DNA of 64,000 nucleotides from QALR01 sp900552255. Lineage in GTDB: Bacteria > Bacillota > Clostridia > Oscillospirales > CAG-272. The stretch is taken from the NCBI GenBank assembly GCA_048526005.1, contig DBFVEH010000021.1:653534-717533 (forward strand), written 5' to 3'. The notes under the pieces were generated by a model. It was given only the letters and a program-made list of their open reading frames with translations. It did no database searches and was not told the origin of the DNA. The stretch's first letter is position 1, and each line of letters starts with the position of its first letter. The translations under genes were made by a program, and so were the position numbers. This document shows, piece after piece, positions 49,840 through 59,608 of this stretch.

Positions 49840-50721
49840 TTGCTCGAATTTTTGCCGACAGAGGACGTGAAAATTTTAGAAAACGAACCGCTTTCCCGCC
49901 ACAGCTCGATGAAAACGGGCGGTCCTGCCGCCGTCGCCGCTTTCCCAAAAAACACGGGGGCGCTGATAAAGCTTATCCGCGCTGCCGAAGAACAGGAAGT
50001 GCGCCATGTCGTCGTCGGAAACGCCTCCAATATCCTTTTCGACGACCGCGGCTTCGGCGGACTCGTCATCTTTACCACAGGACTTCGGGGCATATACTGG
50101 GGAGAGGACACCGTCCGGGCGGAATGCGGCGCGTCCCTCACCGCGCTTTCTGGAAAGGCCGCGGAACGCGGACTTTCCGGCCTCGAATTCGCCTACGGCA
50201 TCCCCGGCACCGTCGGCGGCGCCGTATACATGAACGCCGGCGCTTACGGCGCGGAGATTTCGGATATCCTTATTTCAAGCGAATATCTGCGGGAGAGCGC
50301 CGTCCTTTCGCGTGAGAAGCGCGAGCATGAATTTTCTTACCGTTCCAGCGTTTACCGGAAAACCGGCGAGGTCATCCTTTCCGCGACGCTTCTTCTCACG
50401 CCGGACGCCGCCGCGGCGGTCAAAGCCCGCTCGGACGAGAACCTGCGCGCCCGCAAGGAAAAACAGCCGCTCGAGCATCCGAATGCCGGCAGTATTTTCA
50501 AGCGCCCCCAAGGCGCTTTCGCCGGTACACTTATCGAGGCTGCCGGACTCAAAGGCCTGCGTGTCGGCGGCGCCGCGGTCTCCGAGAAGCACGCGGGCTT
50601 CATCGTCAATCTCGGCGGCGCCACAACGGACGATGTTCTGCGGCTTATCGAGGCGGTGCAGACCGAGGTTTTCAAACAGACCGGCGTCCTGCTCGAGCCG
50701 GAAGTGATCCATATCCAATAA
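49840..50721 (+). CDS. murB: UDP-N-acetylenolpyruvoylglucosamine reductase
   Basis: Reduces UDP-GlcNAc-enolpyruvate to UDP-MurNAc in peptidoglycan synthesis, using FAD and NADPH. The 293-residue chain shows GNASNILFDDRGFGG (FAD), YGIPGTVGGAVYMNAGAYGA, the catalytic Ser in HPNAGSIFKRP, and Glu in LEPEVIHI at the end. The start is TTG at 49840, eight bases after GGGAGG; an upstream in-frame GTG at 49807 lies at or before the predicted transcription start and is rejected. It leads murB-whiA-dnaE. Confidence 0.95.
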   Translation: MLEFLPTEDVKILENEPLSRHSSMKTGGPAAVAAFPKNTGALIKLIRAAEEQEVRHVVVGNASNILFDDRGFGGLVIFTTGLRGIYWGEDTVRAECGASLTALSGKAAERGLSGLEFAYGIPGTVGGAVYMNAGAYGAEISDILISSEYLRESAVLSREKREHEFSYRSSVYRKTGEVILSATLLLTPDAAAAVKARSDENLRARKEKQPLEHPNAGSIFKRPQGAFAGTLIEAAGLKGLRVGGAAVSEKHAGFIVNLGGATTDDVLRLIEAVQTEVFKQTGVLLEPEVIHIQ

Positions 50722-50740
50722 AAAACAAAGGAATGCTGTC

Positions 50741-51631
50741 ATGTCATTTTCTGCCGATACCAAGATCGCGCTTTCCCGCGAGATTCCGGAAAAGGATTGC
50801 TGCCTTTCCGCCATGCTCGCGGGCATGGTGCTTTTTGCCGCCGTTCCGGACGGCGGAGCGGTCATATTCAAGACGGAGGTGCCGGAGGTCTCCGATGTAT
50901 TCGGACGATTGTTCACCCAGCAAACAGGTATCTCGGTGAACGTTCACAAATCCGGCGCCCTCTATAAGACGGCGCTTGCGGATAAGACGGACAAGCCTCC
51001 CTTTCCGCCGGCGGAAGCCCGTACCATTCGGGACATTCTGAAATGTGAGAAATGCGGCGCGGCATTTTTCCGCGGCGCGTTTTTGGCGTCCGGATTCGTA
51101 AATCCGCCGGACAAGCCTGCGCGCCTCGAGCTCTCCACGCCGGATGCCGACCTCGCTTGCGACGCGGCCGCCGCGCTGACGAGGCATTTCCGGCTGCCGA
51201 AACTGTCCGTGCGGCGCGGAAAGCAGATTCTATACTATCGGGATACAGAAAGCATCGAATATTTTCTCTCCTATATCGGCGCGAACAAATCGGCATTCGC
51301 TGTCATCAACGCGCAGATGCTGAAGGAAAAACGGAATGAAATTAACCGAAAAGCGAATTTTGAATTTGCCAATATCTCAAAAACCGTCAGCGCCGCCGCT
51401 CTCCATATCGAAGCGATCCGCGCGCTGATGGCATCCGGCGATTTTGAGAAGCTCTCGCCGGAGCTGCGTCATACCGCGAAGCTGCGGCTTGAAAACGACA
51501 CCATGACGCTTTCCGAGCTTGCCGCGCTGGAAACGCCCCCGATATCGAAATCCCAGATCAGCAAAAGACTCCAAAGAATATACGATTTTTATCAAGCGCA
51601 AAATAAAGAAAATCCGAAAGGAGAAAAATAA
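50741..51631 (+). CDS. whiA: WhiA-like DNA-binding protein
   Basis: A 296-residue protein with an N-terminal LAGLIDADG-endonuclease-like fold that has lost catalysis and a C-terminal helix-turn-helix (about 200-285, with PPISKSQISKRLQRI). WhiA in Gram-positives affects cell division and sporulation. It keeps CGAAFFRGAFLASGFVNPP, a conserved core. It follows murB by 19 bases; the yvcK and rapZ genes that usually sit between are absent. Confidence 0.95.
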   Translation: MSFSADTKIALSREIPEKDCCLSAMLAGMVLFAAVPDGGAVIFKTEVPEVSDVFGRLFTQQTGISVNVHKSGALYKTALADKTDKPPFPPAEARTIRDILKCEKCGAAFFRGAFLASGFVNPPDKPARLELSTPDADLACDAAAALTRHFRLPKLSVRRGKQILYYRDTESIEYFLSYIGANKSAFAVINAQMLKEKRNEINRKANFEFANISKTVSAAALHIEAIRALMASGDFEKLSPELRHTAKLRLENDTMTLSELAALETPPISKSQISKRLQRIYDFYQAQNKENPKGEK

Positions 51632-51633
51632 TC

Positions 51634-54600
51634 ATGGCGTTCGTTCATCTTCATCTGCACAGCGAATACAGCCTGCTCGACGGAGCCTGCCGCATCACGG
51701 AGATCCCCAAACGCGCGCGCGAGCTCGGACAGAACGCCGTCGCGATCACCGATCACGGCGTCATGTACGGCGTGGTGGATTTTTACCGCGCCTGCAAGGC
51801 GGAGGGGATCAAGCCCATCATCGGCTGCGAGGTCTATGTCGCGGCAGGCTCCCGCTTCGATAAGCGCCACGAAACGGACGGCACCCGGTATCATCTCATC
51901 CTGCTCGTCAAAAACAAAATCGGATATAAAAACCTCATCTATATGGTATCAAAGGCTTTTACGGAGGGCTTTTACACAAAGCCGAGGATCGACCTCGAGC
52001 TTCTCTCGGAGCACAGCGAGGGTCTTATCTGCCTTTCCGCCTGTCTTGCGGGCTATATCCCCCGTATGCTCGCCGCAGGCGACTACGACAAGGCGAAGGA
52101 GCATGCGCTTTCGATGCGGGAGCTGTTCGGCGAGGACGGCTACTATCTCGAGCTCCAGGATCACGGAATTGAGGAGCAGAAGGAAGTGAACGCGGGACTT
52201 CTGCGCCTTTCCCGTGAGACCGGCATCCCGCTCGTGGCTACCAACGACGCGCATTATCTGCGCCGCGCCGACGCGGATACGCAGGCGGTGCTCATGTGCA
52301 TCCAAACGAACAATAAAATCGCGGACGGACGTCCCTTCGGCTTTGAAACGGATGAGTTCTATATGAAAAGCACGGAAGAAATGGAGGCGCTTTTCGGAAA
52401 GTACGAGGGCGCGATCGAAAACACGCAGAAGATCGCCGACATGTGCAATTTCGATTTCGACTTTTCCCATGTCTATCTTCCCCGCTTCCGTCCCGACACG
52501 GGAGAAACGCCGGAGGACTATCTGAAAAGACTCGCCTATGAGGGCTTCGAAGCCAAAAAAGGCAGTGCGGAAATCGTCTTTTCCGAGGAAAACACCGAAG
52601 AGGTCTACCGCGCCCGTATCGAATACGAGCTTTCCGTCATCATCAAGATGGGATATGCGGAATATTATCTCATCGTCGCGGATTTTATCCGCCACGCCAA
52701 GAAAAAAGGGATTCCCGTCGGTCCCGGGAGAGGCTCCGGCGCCGGAAGCCTTGTCGCGTACCTCGTCGGCATCACCGACGTGGATTCGATCAAATATCAT
52801 CTGATGTTCGAGCGGTTCCTCAATCCGGAGCGCGTCAGCATGCCCGACTTTGACACGGATTTCTGCTATGACAGACGCGGCGAGGTCATCGATTATGTCT
52901 CCGAAAAATACGGGTACGACCATGTATGCGGCATCATCACCTTCGGAACGCTCGCCGCCAAGGCGGTCATCCGCGACGTCGGCCGCGTGCTCGGCATGAG
53001 CTATGCCGATGTGGACGTCGTCGCAAAGGCGGTGCCGAACGATCTGCACATCACCATCGAGGCGGCGATGGCGGGGCCGCTCGGCGACATGTATAAAAAC
53101 AGCGAGGAGGTGCGCCGGCTCATCGATATCTCCAAGGCGCTCGAGGGAATGCCGCGCCATGCCTCGGCACATGCGGCCGGCATCGTCATCACGGAGGACG
53201 CGGTGCATGAATACGTTCCCGTCGCGGTAAACGATGAAATGACGCTGACGCAGTTCCCGATGGACACCGTGGCAAAGCTCGGACTTTTGAAATTCGACTT
53301 TCTCGGACTCCGCTACCTCACCATCATGTCGGATACGGAAAAACAGGTCCGCCTCAGCGAGCCCGCATTCGACCTAAAAAGCGTGCCCTTTGACGATAAG
53401 GAAACCTATGAGCTGATCTCCTCCGGCAAAACGGACGGCGTGTTCCAGCTGGAATCCGGCGGCATGCGCAAGATGCTTGTGCAAATGCGTCCCGCCTGCC
53501 TTGAGGATATCATCCTCGCGATCTCCATCTATCGCCCCGGTCCGATGGAATCGATCCCGAAATTTCTCGAATACCGGCTGCATCCGGAAAAAATCCGGTA
53601 TTCCTGTCCGCAGCTGAAAAAGATCCTCGACGAAACCTCCGGCTGCATCCTCTATCAGGAGCAGGTCATGACCATCTGCCGTGAGATCGCCGGCTTTTCC
53701 TACGGACGCGCGGACATCATCCGCCGCGCGATGTCCAAGAAAAAGGCAAAGGAGATGGAGGCGGAGCGTCACGCCTTTATCTTCGGAGAAAAGGACGAAA
53801 ACGGAAACGAGGTCTGTCACGGCGCGCTCGCCGCCGGCATTTCCGAGGAGGTCGCAAACGAAATTTTTGACACGATGTCCGCGTTTGCGGAATATGCGTT
53901 CAACAAAAGCCACGCGACCGCTTATGCCTATATCTCCTTCCGCACCGCATATCTCAAAGCGCATTATCCATGCGAATACCTCGCCTCCCTGCTCACCTCC
54001 GTGCTCGGCAACATGACCAAGACCGCCGTTTATGTGGATCAGGCGCAGAAAATGAAGATCGCAGTGCTCGGTCCCGACATCAATGAAAGCCGAGAAACCT
54101 ACAGCGTGGTTTCCGCAGAGGGAAAAAAGGCGATTCGCTTCGGACTGCTCGGCGTCAAAAACGTCGGCCGCACCTTTCTTGCGGAGGTGATAGAGGAGCG
54201 CGGCACCGGCAAATTTACCTCCTTTGAAAATTTTGTCTCCCGCATGAGCGGCAGAGAGCTGAACAAAAGGCAGGTGGAAAGCCTCATCAAAAGCGGCGCT
54301 TTCGATTCGCTTGGCACCTCCCGTGCCGCACTGCTTTCCGAATATGAAAAAATCATCGATATTTACATGAAAAAAAGCCGGAGCCGGCTCGAGGGACAGT
54401 TCGATCTTTTCACCATCGGGAACGCCGTGCCGGACGACTATCCGGAGCCCGAATACGCCTATCCCGATATCCCGGAGCTTCCCCCGAAAGAAAGGCTCTA
54501 TCAGGAGAAGGAAAGCATGGGCATGTATTTTTCCGGTCATCCGTTCGACGAGTATGAACGGCATGCGACACTGCTCGGCGCGGTTCCGATCAACGATATT

Positions 54601-55206
54601 CTCACCTCCTTCGAGGAGGGCGAGGAGGCGGTCTACCACGACAAGGAAACCGTCACCGTGGCAGGCATCATCACCTCCCGCACGAACAAGCAGACGAGAA
54701 ACGGCGCTTCGATGGCATTCCTCCGGTTGGAGGATAAATTCGGCGAGATGGAGCTTGTGATCTTCCCGAAAATCTTAGAAAAATATTCCTATTTTCTTGC
54801 TCCCGACGTACCGGTGGCAGTGCTCGGAGAAATCTCCGCCGCCGAGGACGCGGCGCCAAAGCTGCTCGTATCCCGCATGGAAATGCTGCTTGCCAACATC
54901 GGCGATGACAAAGTGACGCCGCTCAAAAACAAACGGGAGATACCGGCAAAAGCCCAAAATACGCCTGAGCCCACACGTTCGGACAAGCCGAGAACGCTTT
55001 ATCTGAGGGTTGAAAATCAAACGGGAGACATATTCCGCCGCATACAGAGCTTGCTCGATATCTTCGACGGCGCAACGCCGGTCGTATTTTACGATGCGTC
55101 GGAGAAAAAATACATCAAGGCCGTCGGACGGTACGTCGAAATCCTGCCCAATATGATGAAGCTCTTGAAGCTCCTGCTCGGCGAGGATTCCGTCGTCTTG
55201 AAATAA
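51634..55206 (+). CDS. dnaE: DNA polymerase III alpha subunit, DnaE type
   Basis: A 1190-residue replicative polymerase. The N-terminal PHP domain begins HLHLHSEYSLLDG (residues 5-17, His5/His7). The polymerase core has PGRGSGAGSLVAYLVGI and the catalytic aspartates Asp409 and Asp411 in PDFDTDF. A helix-hairpin-helix region and a C-terminal OB domain (VTVAGIITSRTNKQTRNGAS) follow. GAAAGGAG precedes the ATG. In Firmicutes DnaE usually works beside PolC for lagging-strand priming; PolC is not in this window. Confidence 0.97.
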   Translation: MAFVHLHLHSEYSLLDGACRITEIPKRARELGQNAVAITDHGVMYGVVDFYRACKAEGIKPIIGCEVYVAAGSRFDKRHETDGTRYHLILLVKNKIGYKNLIYMVSKAFTEGFYTKPRIDLELLSEHSEGLICLSACLAGYIPRMLAAGDYDKAKEHALSMRELFGEDGYYLELQDHGIEEQKEVNAGLLRLSRETGIPLVATNDAHYLRRADADTQAVLMCIQTNNKIADGRPFGFETDEFYMKSTEEMEALFGKYEGAIENTQKIADMCNFDFDFSHVYLPRFRPDTGETPEDYLKRLAYEGFEAKKGSAEIVFSEENTEEVYRARIEYELSVIIKMGYAEYYLIVADFIRHAKKKGIPVGPGRGSGAGSLVAYLVGITDVDSIKYHLMFERFLNPERVSMPDFDTDFCYDRRGEVIDYVSEKYGYDHVCGIITFGTLAAKAVIRDVGRVLGMSYADVDVVAKAVPNDLHITIEAAMAGPLGDMYKNSEEVRRLIDISKALEGMPRHASAHAAGIVITEDAVHEYVPVAVNDEMTLTQFPMDTVAKLGLLKFDFLGLRYLTIMSDTEKQVRLSEPAFDLKSVPFDDKETYELISSGKTDGVFQLESGGMRKMLVQMRPACLEDIILAISIYRPGPMESIPKFLEYRLHPEKIRYSCPQLKKILDETSGCILYQEQVMTICREIAGFSYGRADIIRRAMSKKKAKEMEAERHAFIFGEKDENGNEVCHGALAAGISEEVANEIFDTMSAFAEYAFNKSHATAYAYISFRTAYLKAHYPCEYLASLLTSVLGNMTKTAVYVDQAQKMKIAVLGPDINESRETYSVVSAEGKKAIRFGLLGVKNVGRTFLAEVIEERGTGKFTSFENFVSRMSGRELNKRQVESLIKSGAFDSLGTSRAALLSEYEKIIDIYMKKSRSRLEGQFDLFTIGNAVPDDYPEPEYAYPDIPELPPKERLYQEKESMGMYFSGHPFDEYERHATLLGAVPINDILTSFEEGEEAVYHDKETVTVAGIITSRTNKQTRNGASMAFLRLEDKFGEMELVIFPKILEKYSYFLAPDVPVAVLGEISAAEDAAPKLLVSRMEMLLANIGDDKVTPLKNKREIPAKAQNTPEPTRSDKPRTLYLRVENQTGDIFRRIQSLLDIFDGATPVVFYDASEKKYIKAVGRYVEILPNMMKLLKLLLGEDSVVLK

Positions 55207-55248
55207 ATATGTCTGCCCGACATATGTGCAGGCGAAAGGAGTGGTTTT

Positions 55249-56016
55249 ATGTTTGACGCGGAGCTTTTTTGCGCGAATATATCAAAGCTGAGACGGGATG
55301 CCGACATGACGCAGTCCGAGCTTGCCGACAAATTGAACATCACAAGACAGGCCGTTTCACGGTATGAAAAAGGAGACAGCTTTCCGGATATCTCGGTGCT
55401 TGTCAAGATCGCCGAAATTTTCGGGATCAGCATCGACGAGCTCATCGGCGCGGGCGCGCCCACCGAGGGAGAGTCCGAAATTCTGAAAAGCGCCGCGCTT
55501 GGCAAGGATATGAGAACCTGCAAATGCGAGCTTTGTGATCTTGAAAATATCGCGCCGCTCTTAAAGCCCAGCGTGCTGGACCGCGCCGTCGCAGGCTTCG
55601 CCGCCCAGGGCATCGATCTTTCTCATCTGACCTCTCTCATAGGCTATATGAGCGACAGCGGCTTCTGGAGACTGCTTGAGGACGCATCCTTTGAAACAAT
55701 CGACGAGGATCTGCTCGAAAAGCTGCTTCCCTTTTTGAATTTCACCTCCAAGGTCTCGATCTTTGAAAAGATCCTGCGCGGTGAGATCGACTGGCATTTT
55801 CTTTCCAAGCTGATGAAATATATCAAAATATCCGATTCGATCCTCGAGGCCGCCGTCATCGACGGCGTACTCGACGAAGCGGTTTTGAAGCTGAAACGGG
55901 AATTTGACCAAAAACGCTCGGAAACCATGAAAAAATGCGCCTCCTGCGGAGAGGACTCCCCCGCAGAAACCGTATTTTGTCCGGTCTGCGGCGCAAGATT
56001 TTCGTCAAACGAATGA
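55249..56016 (+). CDS. XRE-family regulator with zinc-ribbon end
   Basis: A 255-residue protein. The N-terminal HTH_3 domain (about 9-66) has MTQSELADKLNITRQAVSRY. A long helical middle part follows, with paired Cys in CKCELCDLE. The C-terminus is a zinc-ribbon: CASCGEDSPAETVFCPVCGA. Targets unknown. It starts 43 bases after dnaE, and AAAGGAG lies before the ATG. A short ATATGTC-n5-GACATAT hairpin lies between the two genes. Confidence 0.8.
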   Translation: MFDAELFCANISKLRRDADMTQSELADKLNITRQAVSRYEKGDSFPDISVLVKIAEIFGISIDELIGAGAPTEGESEILKSAALGKDMRTCKCELCDLENIAPLLKPSVLDRAVAGFAAQGIDLSHLTSLIGYMSDSGFWRLLEDASFETIDEDLLEKLLPFLNFTSKVSIFEKILRGEIDWHFLSKLMKYIKISDSILEAAVIDGVLDEAVLKLKREFDQKRSETMKKCASCGEDSPAETVFCPVCGARFSSNE

Positions 56017-56362
56017 CATAAGCGGCACCTCTTTCACCATGCCCTGTCAAGCCGGCCGGGCAAAAACACAAAACGAGAACGTTCAAAAGGGGGTGTTCCC
56101 CTTTTGAACGGTGCCAAGAAAACCCAACCTGCCGCCGCATAATACCGTGGCTGCGCATTCCCAAACCCGTCATTACGGAACGTACGGGCAAGGACGCTCT
56201 TCTGTCTTTTGCCTTCCTGGAAATCGAAGCCTTCGAAGTAACTTTTTATCCTGCGATCCGATACGAAAAGCCCATCACAATTTCGATTATTTTCAACAAG
56301 ATATTACAATAAAAGCAATAATATGATATTATTATATATATAAATCATAATAGGAGTTTCCC
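56017..56362. other. Gene-free spacer with a strong hairpin
   Basis: No gene is seen in these 346 bases. Positions 56080-56110 hold a perfect 13-bp stem. The right part is AT-rich (56280-56350) with an ATGATATT palindrome-like area, probably the promoter of the next gene. Confidence 0.5.
56080..56110. repeat. Perfect 13-bp hairpin
   Basis: CGTTCAAAAGGGG and its complement flank the loop GTGTT. No T tract follows, so it is not a normal terminator. Confidence 0.75.
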
Positions 56363-56962
56363 ATGAAGCTGAATCGATGCCCGTGGTGCGGAAAAAAGAT
56401 TGAACGCCAGCTTGATCTTCATGTCAAGCAAAAAAAGACACCTCTGTTTTTTCGTTTCGCGAGGTGTCACCATTGCGGTCATGATTACGGCCAGCATATT
56501 TACTCTTCCAAATATATGCGATTTGAGTTTTTCGCCTTTCTCCCGATCGTGATTCTTTCTTTTATATTCCAGTTCTATCCGCCGTTGCTGATCTATGCGG
56601 CCTCACTGATTCTATCATGTTTCATGGTTCCGCTCACGCGAATGGATGAACAGGAAGAACCGGTGGAGCCTGATAAAATGCTTGTATTTCAGGCATCTCT
56701 CACCGAGAAAGAGCATGCGATCAAAGCCCATCGATTCTATTTTTTGACAGAGCGCTTCGACGATCACGAAGCCTTCTCCACCGTTTCTCCGATCTGCATT
56801 GAATCTTTTGACCGAAAAAACAATGCGGTTTCCGGATATTTTTTGTACGATCATCCGCAAAATGCAGAATATCAAAATAAAGCCGCCTCAACGCTTTATG
56901 ACTCGGACGGGAAGCCTGTGGGAAAAATCAAATTTTTGCACAACGAAAAGCGGTGCGGCTAA
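56363..56962 (+). CDS. Membrane protein with zinc-ribbon, unknown
   Basis: A 199-residue protein with an N-terminal zinc-ribbon (CPWCGKKI and CHHCGHDYG) and two predicted membrane helices (about 55-90), then a soluble domain of about 100 residues with FYFLTERFDDHEAFSTVSP. The family was not recognised. It is a single-gene unit between a hairpin-bearing spacer and a terminator. TAGGAGTTTCCC precedes the ATG at 56363. Confidence 0.7.
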   Translation: MKLNRCPWCGKKIERQLDLHVKQKKTPLFFRFARCHHCGHDYGQHIYSSKYMRFEFFAFLPIVILSFIFQFYPPLLIYAASLILSCFMVPLTRMDEQEEPVEPDKMLVFQASLTEKEHAIKAHRFYFLTERFDDHEAFSTVSPICIESFDRKNNAVSGYFLYDHPQNAEYQNKAASTLYDSDGKPVGKIKFLHNEKRCG

Positions 56963-56976
56963 AAGCCTCATATAGA

Positions 56977-57015
56977 AAAGCACTTGAAGCTTAAAGATTC
57001 AAGTGCTTTTCTTAT
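56977..57015. terminator. Bidirectional terminator, 13-bp stem
   Basis: AAAAGCACTTGAA pairs with TTCAAGTGCTTTT across an 8-base loop; CTTAT follows. It closes the zinc-ribbon membrane protein gene. Confidence 0.8.
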
Positions 57016-57141
57016 AGCAGAGCTGCACAGCTTTCCGATCAATCAAATCGGTGTACTTGCTCTTTGATTGCCCACTTTATGGAATTAAAAGATCACATAT
57101 TCATCCTCACTATGATACCCACTTAATGCCGCCGTTAAAAT

Positions 57142-57834
57142 TCAGCCGCCGGCTTCCCGCGTTCCGCTTTCGGACACCGATAAATATCCGTCGTTCATAT
57201 GCAGGGTCATATCCGCTCTCTCGGCAACCTCCGAGGCATGGGTGATGATAATAACGCACTTGCCGAAGCGATGCGCCAGATCCCCCAGGATCCCGACGAT
57301 GTTCAGACTGTTTTCATTGTCAAGGTTGCCCGTCGGCTCGTCGGCGAGTATGACGCTCGGATCCGCCGCGATCGCGCGTGCTACCGCGATACGCTGCTGC
57401 TCGCCGCCGGAAAATTCGGGACTTCTTTTCCGGAACTGCTCCTTTGCGATCCCAACCAAGGACAGCATTTCCATGGCGCGCTCACGCCGATCCCCCTCAT
57501 ATTTGGAAAGCTCTAAGGCAAGCTCCACATTCTCCACCGCGGTGAGCTGCGGCAGAAGATAGTAGCTCTGAAAAATCATGCCGACATGCTCACGGCGGTA
57601 CCGATCGCGGTCGATCGAAGCAAGATCGGTGCCCTCATAAAGGATTTTTCCCGCTTTCGGCACGTCAAGTCCCGCCATGAGGGACATCAGGGTGGATTTT
57701 CCGCTCCCCGAACGTCCGACAATGGCATAGACTATGCCCGTATCGAACGACGCGGTCGCATCCTTGACGGCATGAACCCGTCCCGCCTTGGTGATATAAT
57801 CATATGAGAGATTTGTAATCTCAAGAATCGCCAT
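57142..57834 (-). CDS. ABC ATPase, LolD/MacB-like
   Basis: A 230-residue ATPase for the FtsX-like permeases upstream. Walker A GRSGSGKST (40-48), Q-loop IFQSYYLLPQL, signature FSGGEQQR (141-148), Walker B LADEPTGNLD, and His199 are all canonical. Family members drive mechanotransmission or peptide/lipoprotein export. It overlaps the permease gene by 14 bases and ends the cluster. Confidence 0.92.
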   Translation of the reverse strand: MAILEITNLSYDYITKAGRVHAVKDATASFDTGIVYAIVGRSGSGKSTLMSLMAGLDVPKAGKILYEGTDLASIDRDRYRREHVGMIFQSYYLLPQLTAVENVELALELSKYEGDRRERAMEMLSLVGIAKEQFRKRSPEFSGGEQQRIAVARAIAADPSVILADEPTGNLDNENSLNIVGILGDLAHRFGKCVIIITHASEVAERADMTLHMNDGYLSVSESGTREAGG

Positions 57835-59608
57835 CGTCTCCTCCTTTCTTCACAATCGTCCCGATCCGTTCAAAATAAAAGCTTTCATCCGTTATGGAAA
57901 ATTTCAAGAAAATCTTATGATAATCCTCCATACGAATCAGAATATCATCACCGGAGCAATATTCATTGTCTTCATAGGTGCCTATAATGACTACGTATTT
58001 CGATCTGATGCTGTCCGTTTCCGAAAGCTGCTGACCGGCCAAGTACACAAAGGAATTTTTCCCGTCCGACGTCAGGAAAAGAAGCCTTCTCCCCGTTTCC
58101 TCGTCCGGCACATAGGGCGAATCTTTGCTGACATAGGCATAAATAAAGCCTTCAAAATAATTCGGCAGCGCCATGACCTCCTCATATGAGATCGACGTCT
58201 TGACCGCGCCAATGTCGGTGAGGCCGACCACGCCGATAGGCTCCCGGTCGCTTTCAAAGGTAAGCGTCTCTCCGACCACGTAATAGGTATGTCTTGAAAT
58301 CCCAAGCTCATCCTCCTGCGGCGCCTTTATGTAATTGACGTCCACGTCAATCATGGAAACCTTCGTATCCGATACGGAGATTTCGATCCGCATATTCCGT
58401 TCGAGCGGCATCGTACTGTCAAAATCGAGCGAGGAATCAAGCCGGCGGATCTCCTCGGAGGCAGAAGCACGCGCCAGCACCGTGTCGTTGACAAAGCTGC
58501 ATACGCCGTCCGCGGCAAGGCGTCCCGCACCGAAACCGAGTCCCGCGGAGGTTACGAGCAAAATCACGATCTCAAGCGTGAGCATGGCATGGATCTTATG
58601 CTTAGCCATACCGAGCGCCCGAAGCAGCGCTCTTTCCTGCTTTCTGGAATTGCACAGATAAACGGTAAAGAAGATAAGAACACCGGTGCCGACGAGGAGA
58701 ACGACGCCGCACACGAGCAGCGCGATCCGATTGACGTTGTCAAGCTCCGACGAAAGCACGTCATAGGTGCTGTTATTGTAAACGAGATTCGCTTTTTTGA
58801 AATCCAAGCCGTTTTCCCTTGCCTGTGCGACAAAGCCATCAAACGCTTCTCTGTTTTTCAGGACGAAATCCGCTCTGTCGATGGTGATGGACGACGGAGA
58901 AGTTGTGACACTGGAAAATGCCTTGCCGTAGTCGAGCTCCGCCGTTGCAAGCGAAATATAGGCGGGATACGACGTGTCCTCCGCCGTATGAGCGGAAGCC
59001 TCATAAATACCGACGACCTCGGTCCTGAGATAAACATTCCTGTTGTAATCATTCGAATAATAGCGCCTGACGACCATATCGCCGACTGCGATTCCATACC
59101 GGTCGGCAAGCCACCACGGAATGACGATTTCCGCGCGCTCGCCGGAATAGCCGTCCGCAGTAAGTCCCGTGCCCTCCCGTATGGTGCACTCCCCAGAGAA
59201 AAAGGGATAGGTGAGCGACAGATTTTCCACCGCCAAGAGATGACAGCCGAATTTCTCCTGCCAAACCGCGACCGGCTCTCCTCTGTCGGTCGTGCTCGGC
59301 AGGTGAAACATCGTCTCGCCGCCCGGCAGCACACCCTCCGCCTCCGACACCGTCACATTGAACGCCAATACGCCATCGGCATCCAGACAATAGGAAATAT
59401 CCGAAAGGGAGAGCGACGTCTTGTCCCGCCCGACAAGAGAGGCGACAAAGATATAGTTTTCATCGAGCGCATCTTTCGCATCGAGACATGCGCCGTATAC
59501 GAATATCGAGGCCGTCATCGTGACAACGATAAAAAAGACCGAGGCAAAATACAGGATCGTCCGCCACGGCAGGCGGATCAAATTCCGAAAAGCAAGCTTC
59601 ACAATCAT
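57821..59608 (-). CDS. FtsX-like permease lacking the last helix
   Basis: A 595-residue membrane protein of the MacB/FtsX type with a first helix (about 18-40) and two more after a large outside domain: LLVCGVVLLVGTGVLIFFTV and LEIVILLVTSAGLGFGAG (about 340-362). The usual fourth helix is not present; instead there are about 230 soluble residues to the end. Topology would then put the C-terminus outside. The start overlaps the neighbour stop (ATGA). Confidence 0.85.
   Translation of the reverse strand: MIVKLAFRNLIRLPWRTILYFASVFFIVVTMTASIFVYGACLDAKDALDENYIFVASLVGRDKTSLSLSDISYCLDADGVLAFNVTVSEAEGVLPGGETMFHLPSTTDRGEPVAVWQEKFGCHLLAVENLSLTYPFFSGECTIREGTGLTADGYSGERAEIVIPWWLADRYGIAVGDMVVRRYYSNDYNRNVYLRTEVVGIYEASAHTAEDTSYPAYISLATAELDYGKAFSSVTTSPSSITIDRADFVLKNREAFDGFVAQARENGLDFKKANLVYNNSTYDVLSSELDNVNRIALLVCGVVLLVGTGVLIFFTVYLCNSRKQERALLRALGMAKHKIHAMLTLEIVILLVTSAGLGFGAGRLAADGVCSFVNDTVLARASASEEIRRLDSSLDFDSTMPLERNMRIEISVSDTKVSMIDVDVNYIKAPQEDELGISRHTYYVVGETLTFESDREPIGVVGLTDIGAVKTSISYEEVMALPNYFEGFIYAYVSKDSPYVPDEETGRRLLFLTSDGKNSFVYLAGQQLSETDSIRSKYVVIIGTYEDNEYCSGDDILIRMEDYHKIFLKFSITDESFYFERIGTIVKKGGDDGDS

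Noticed and set aside
51949..54639. Long minus-strand frames opposite dnaE
   Set aside because: Antisense to the polymerase; no ribosome sites or family features.
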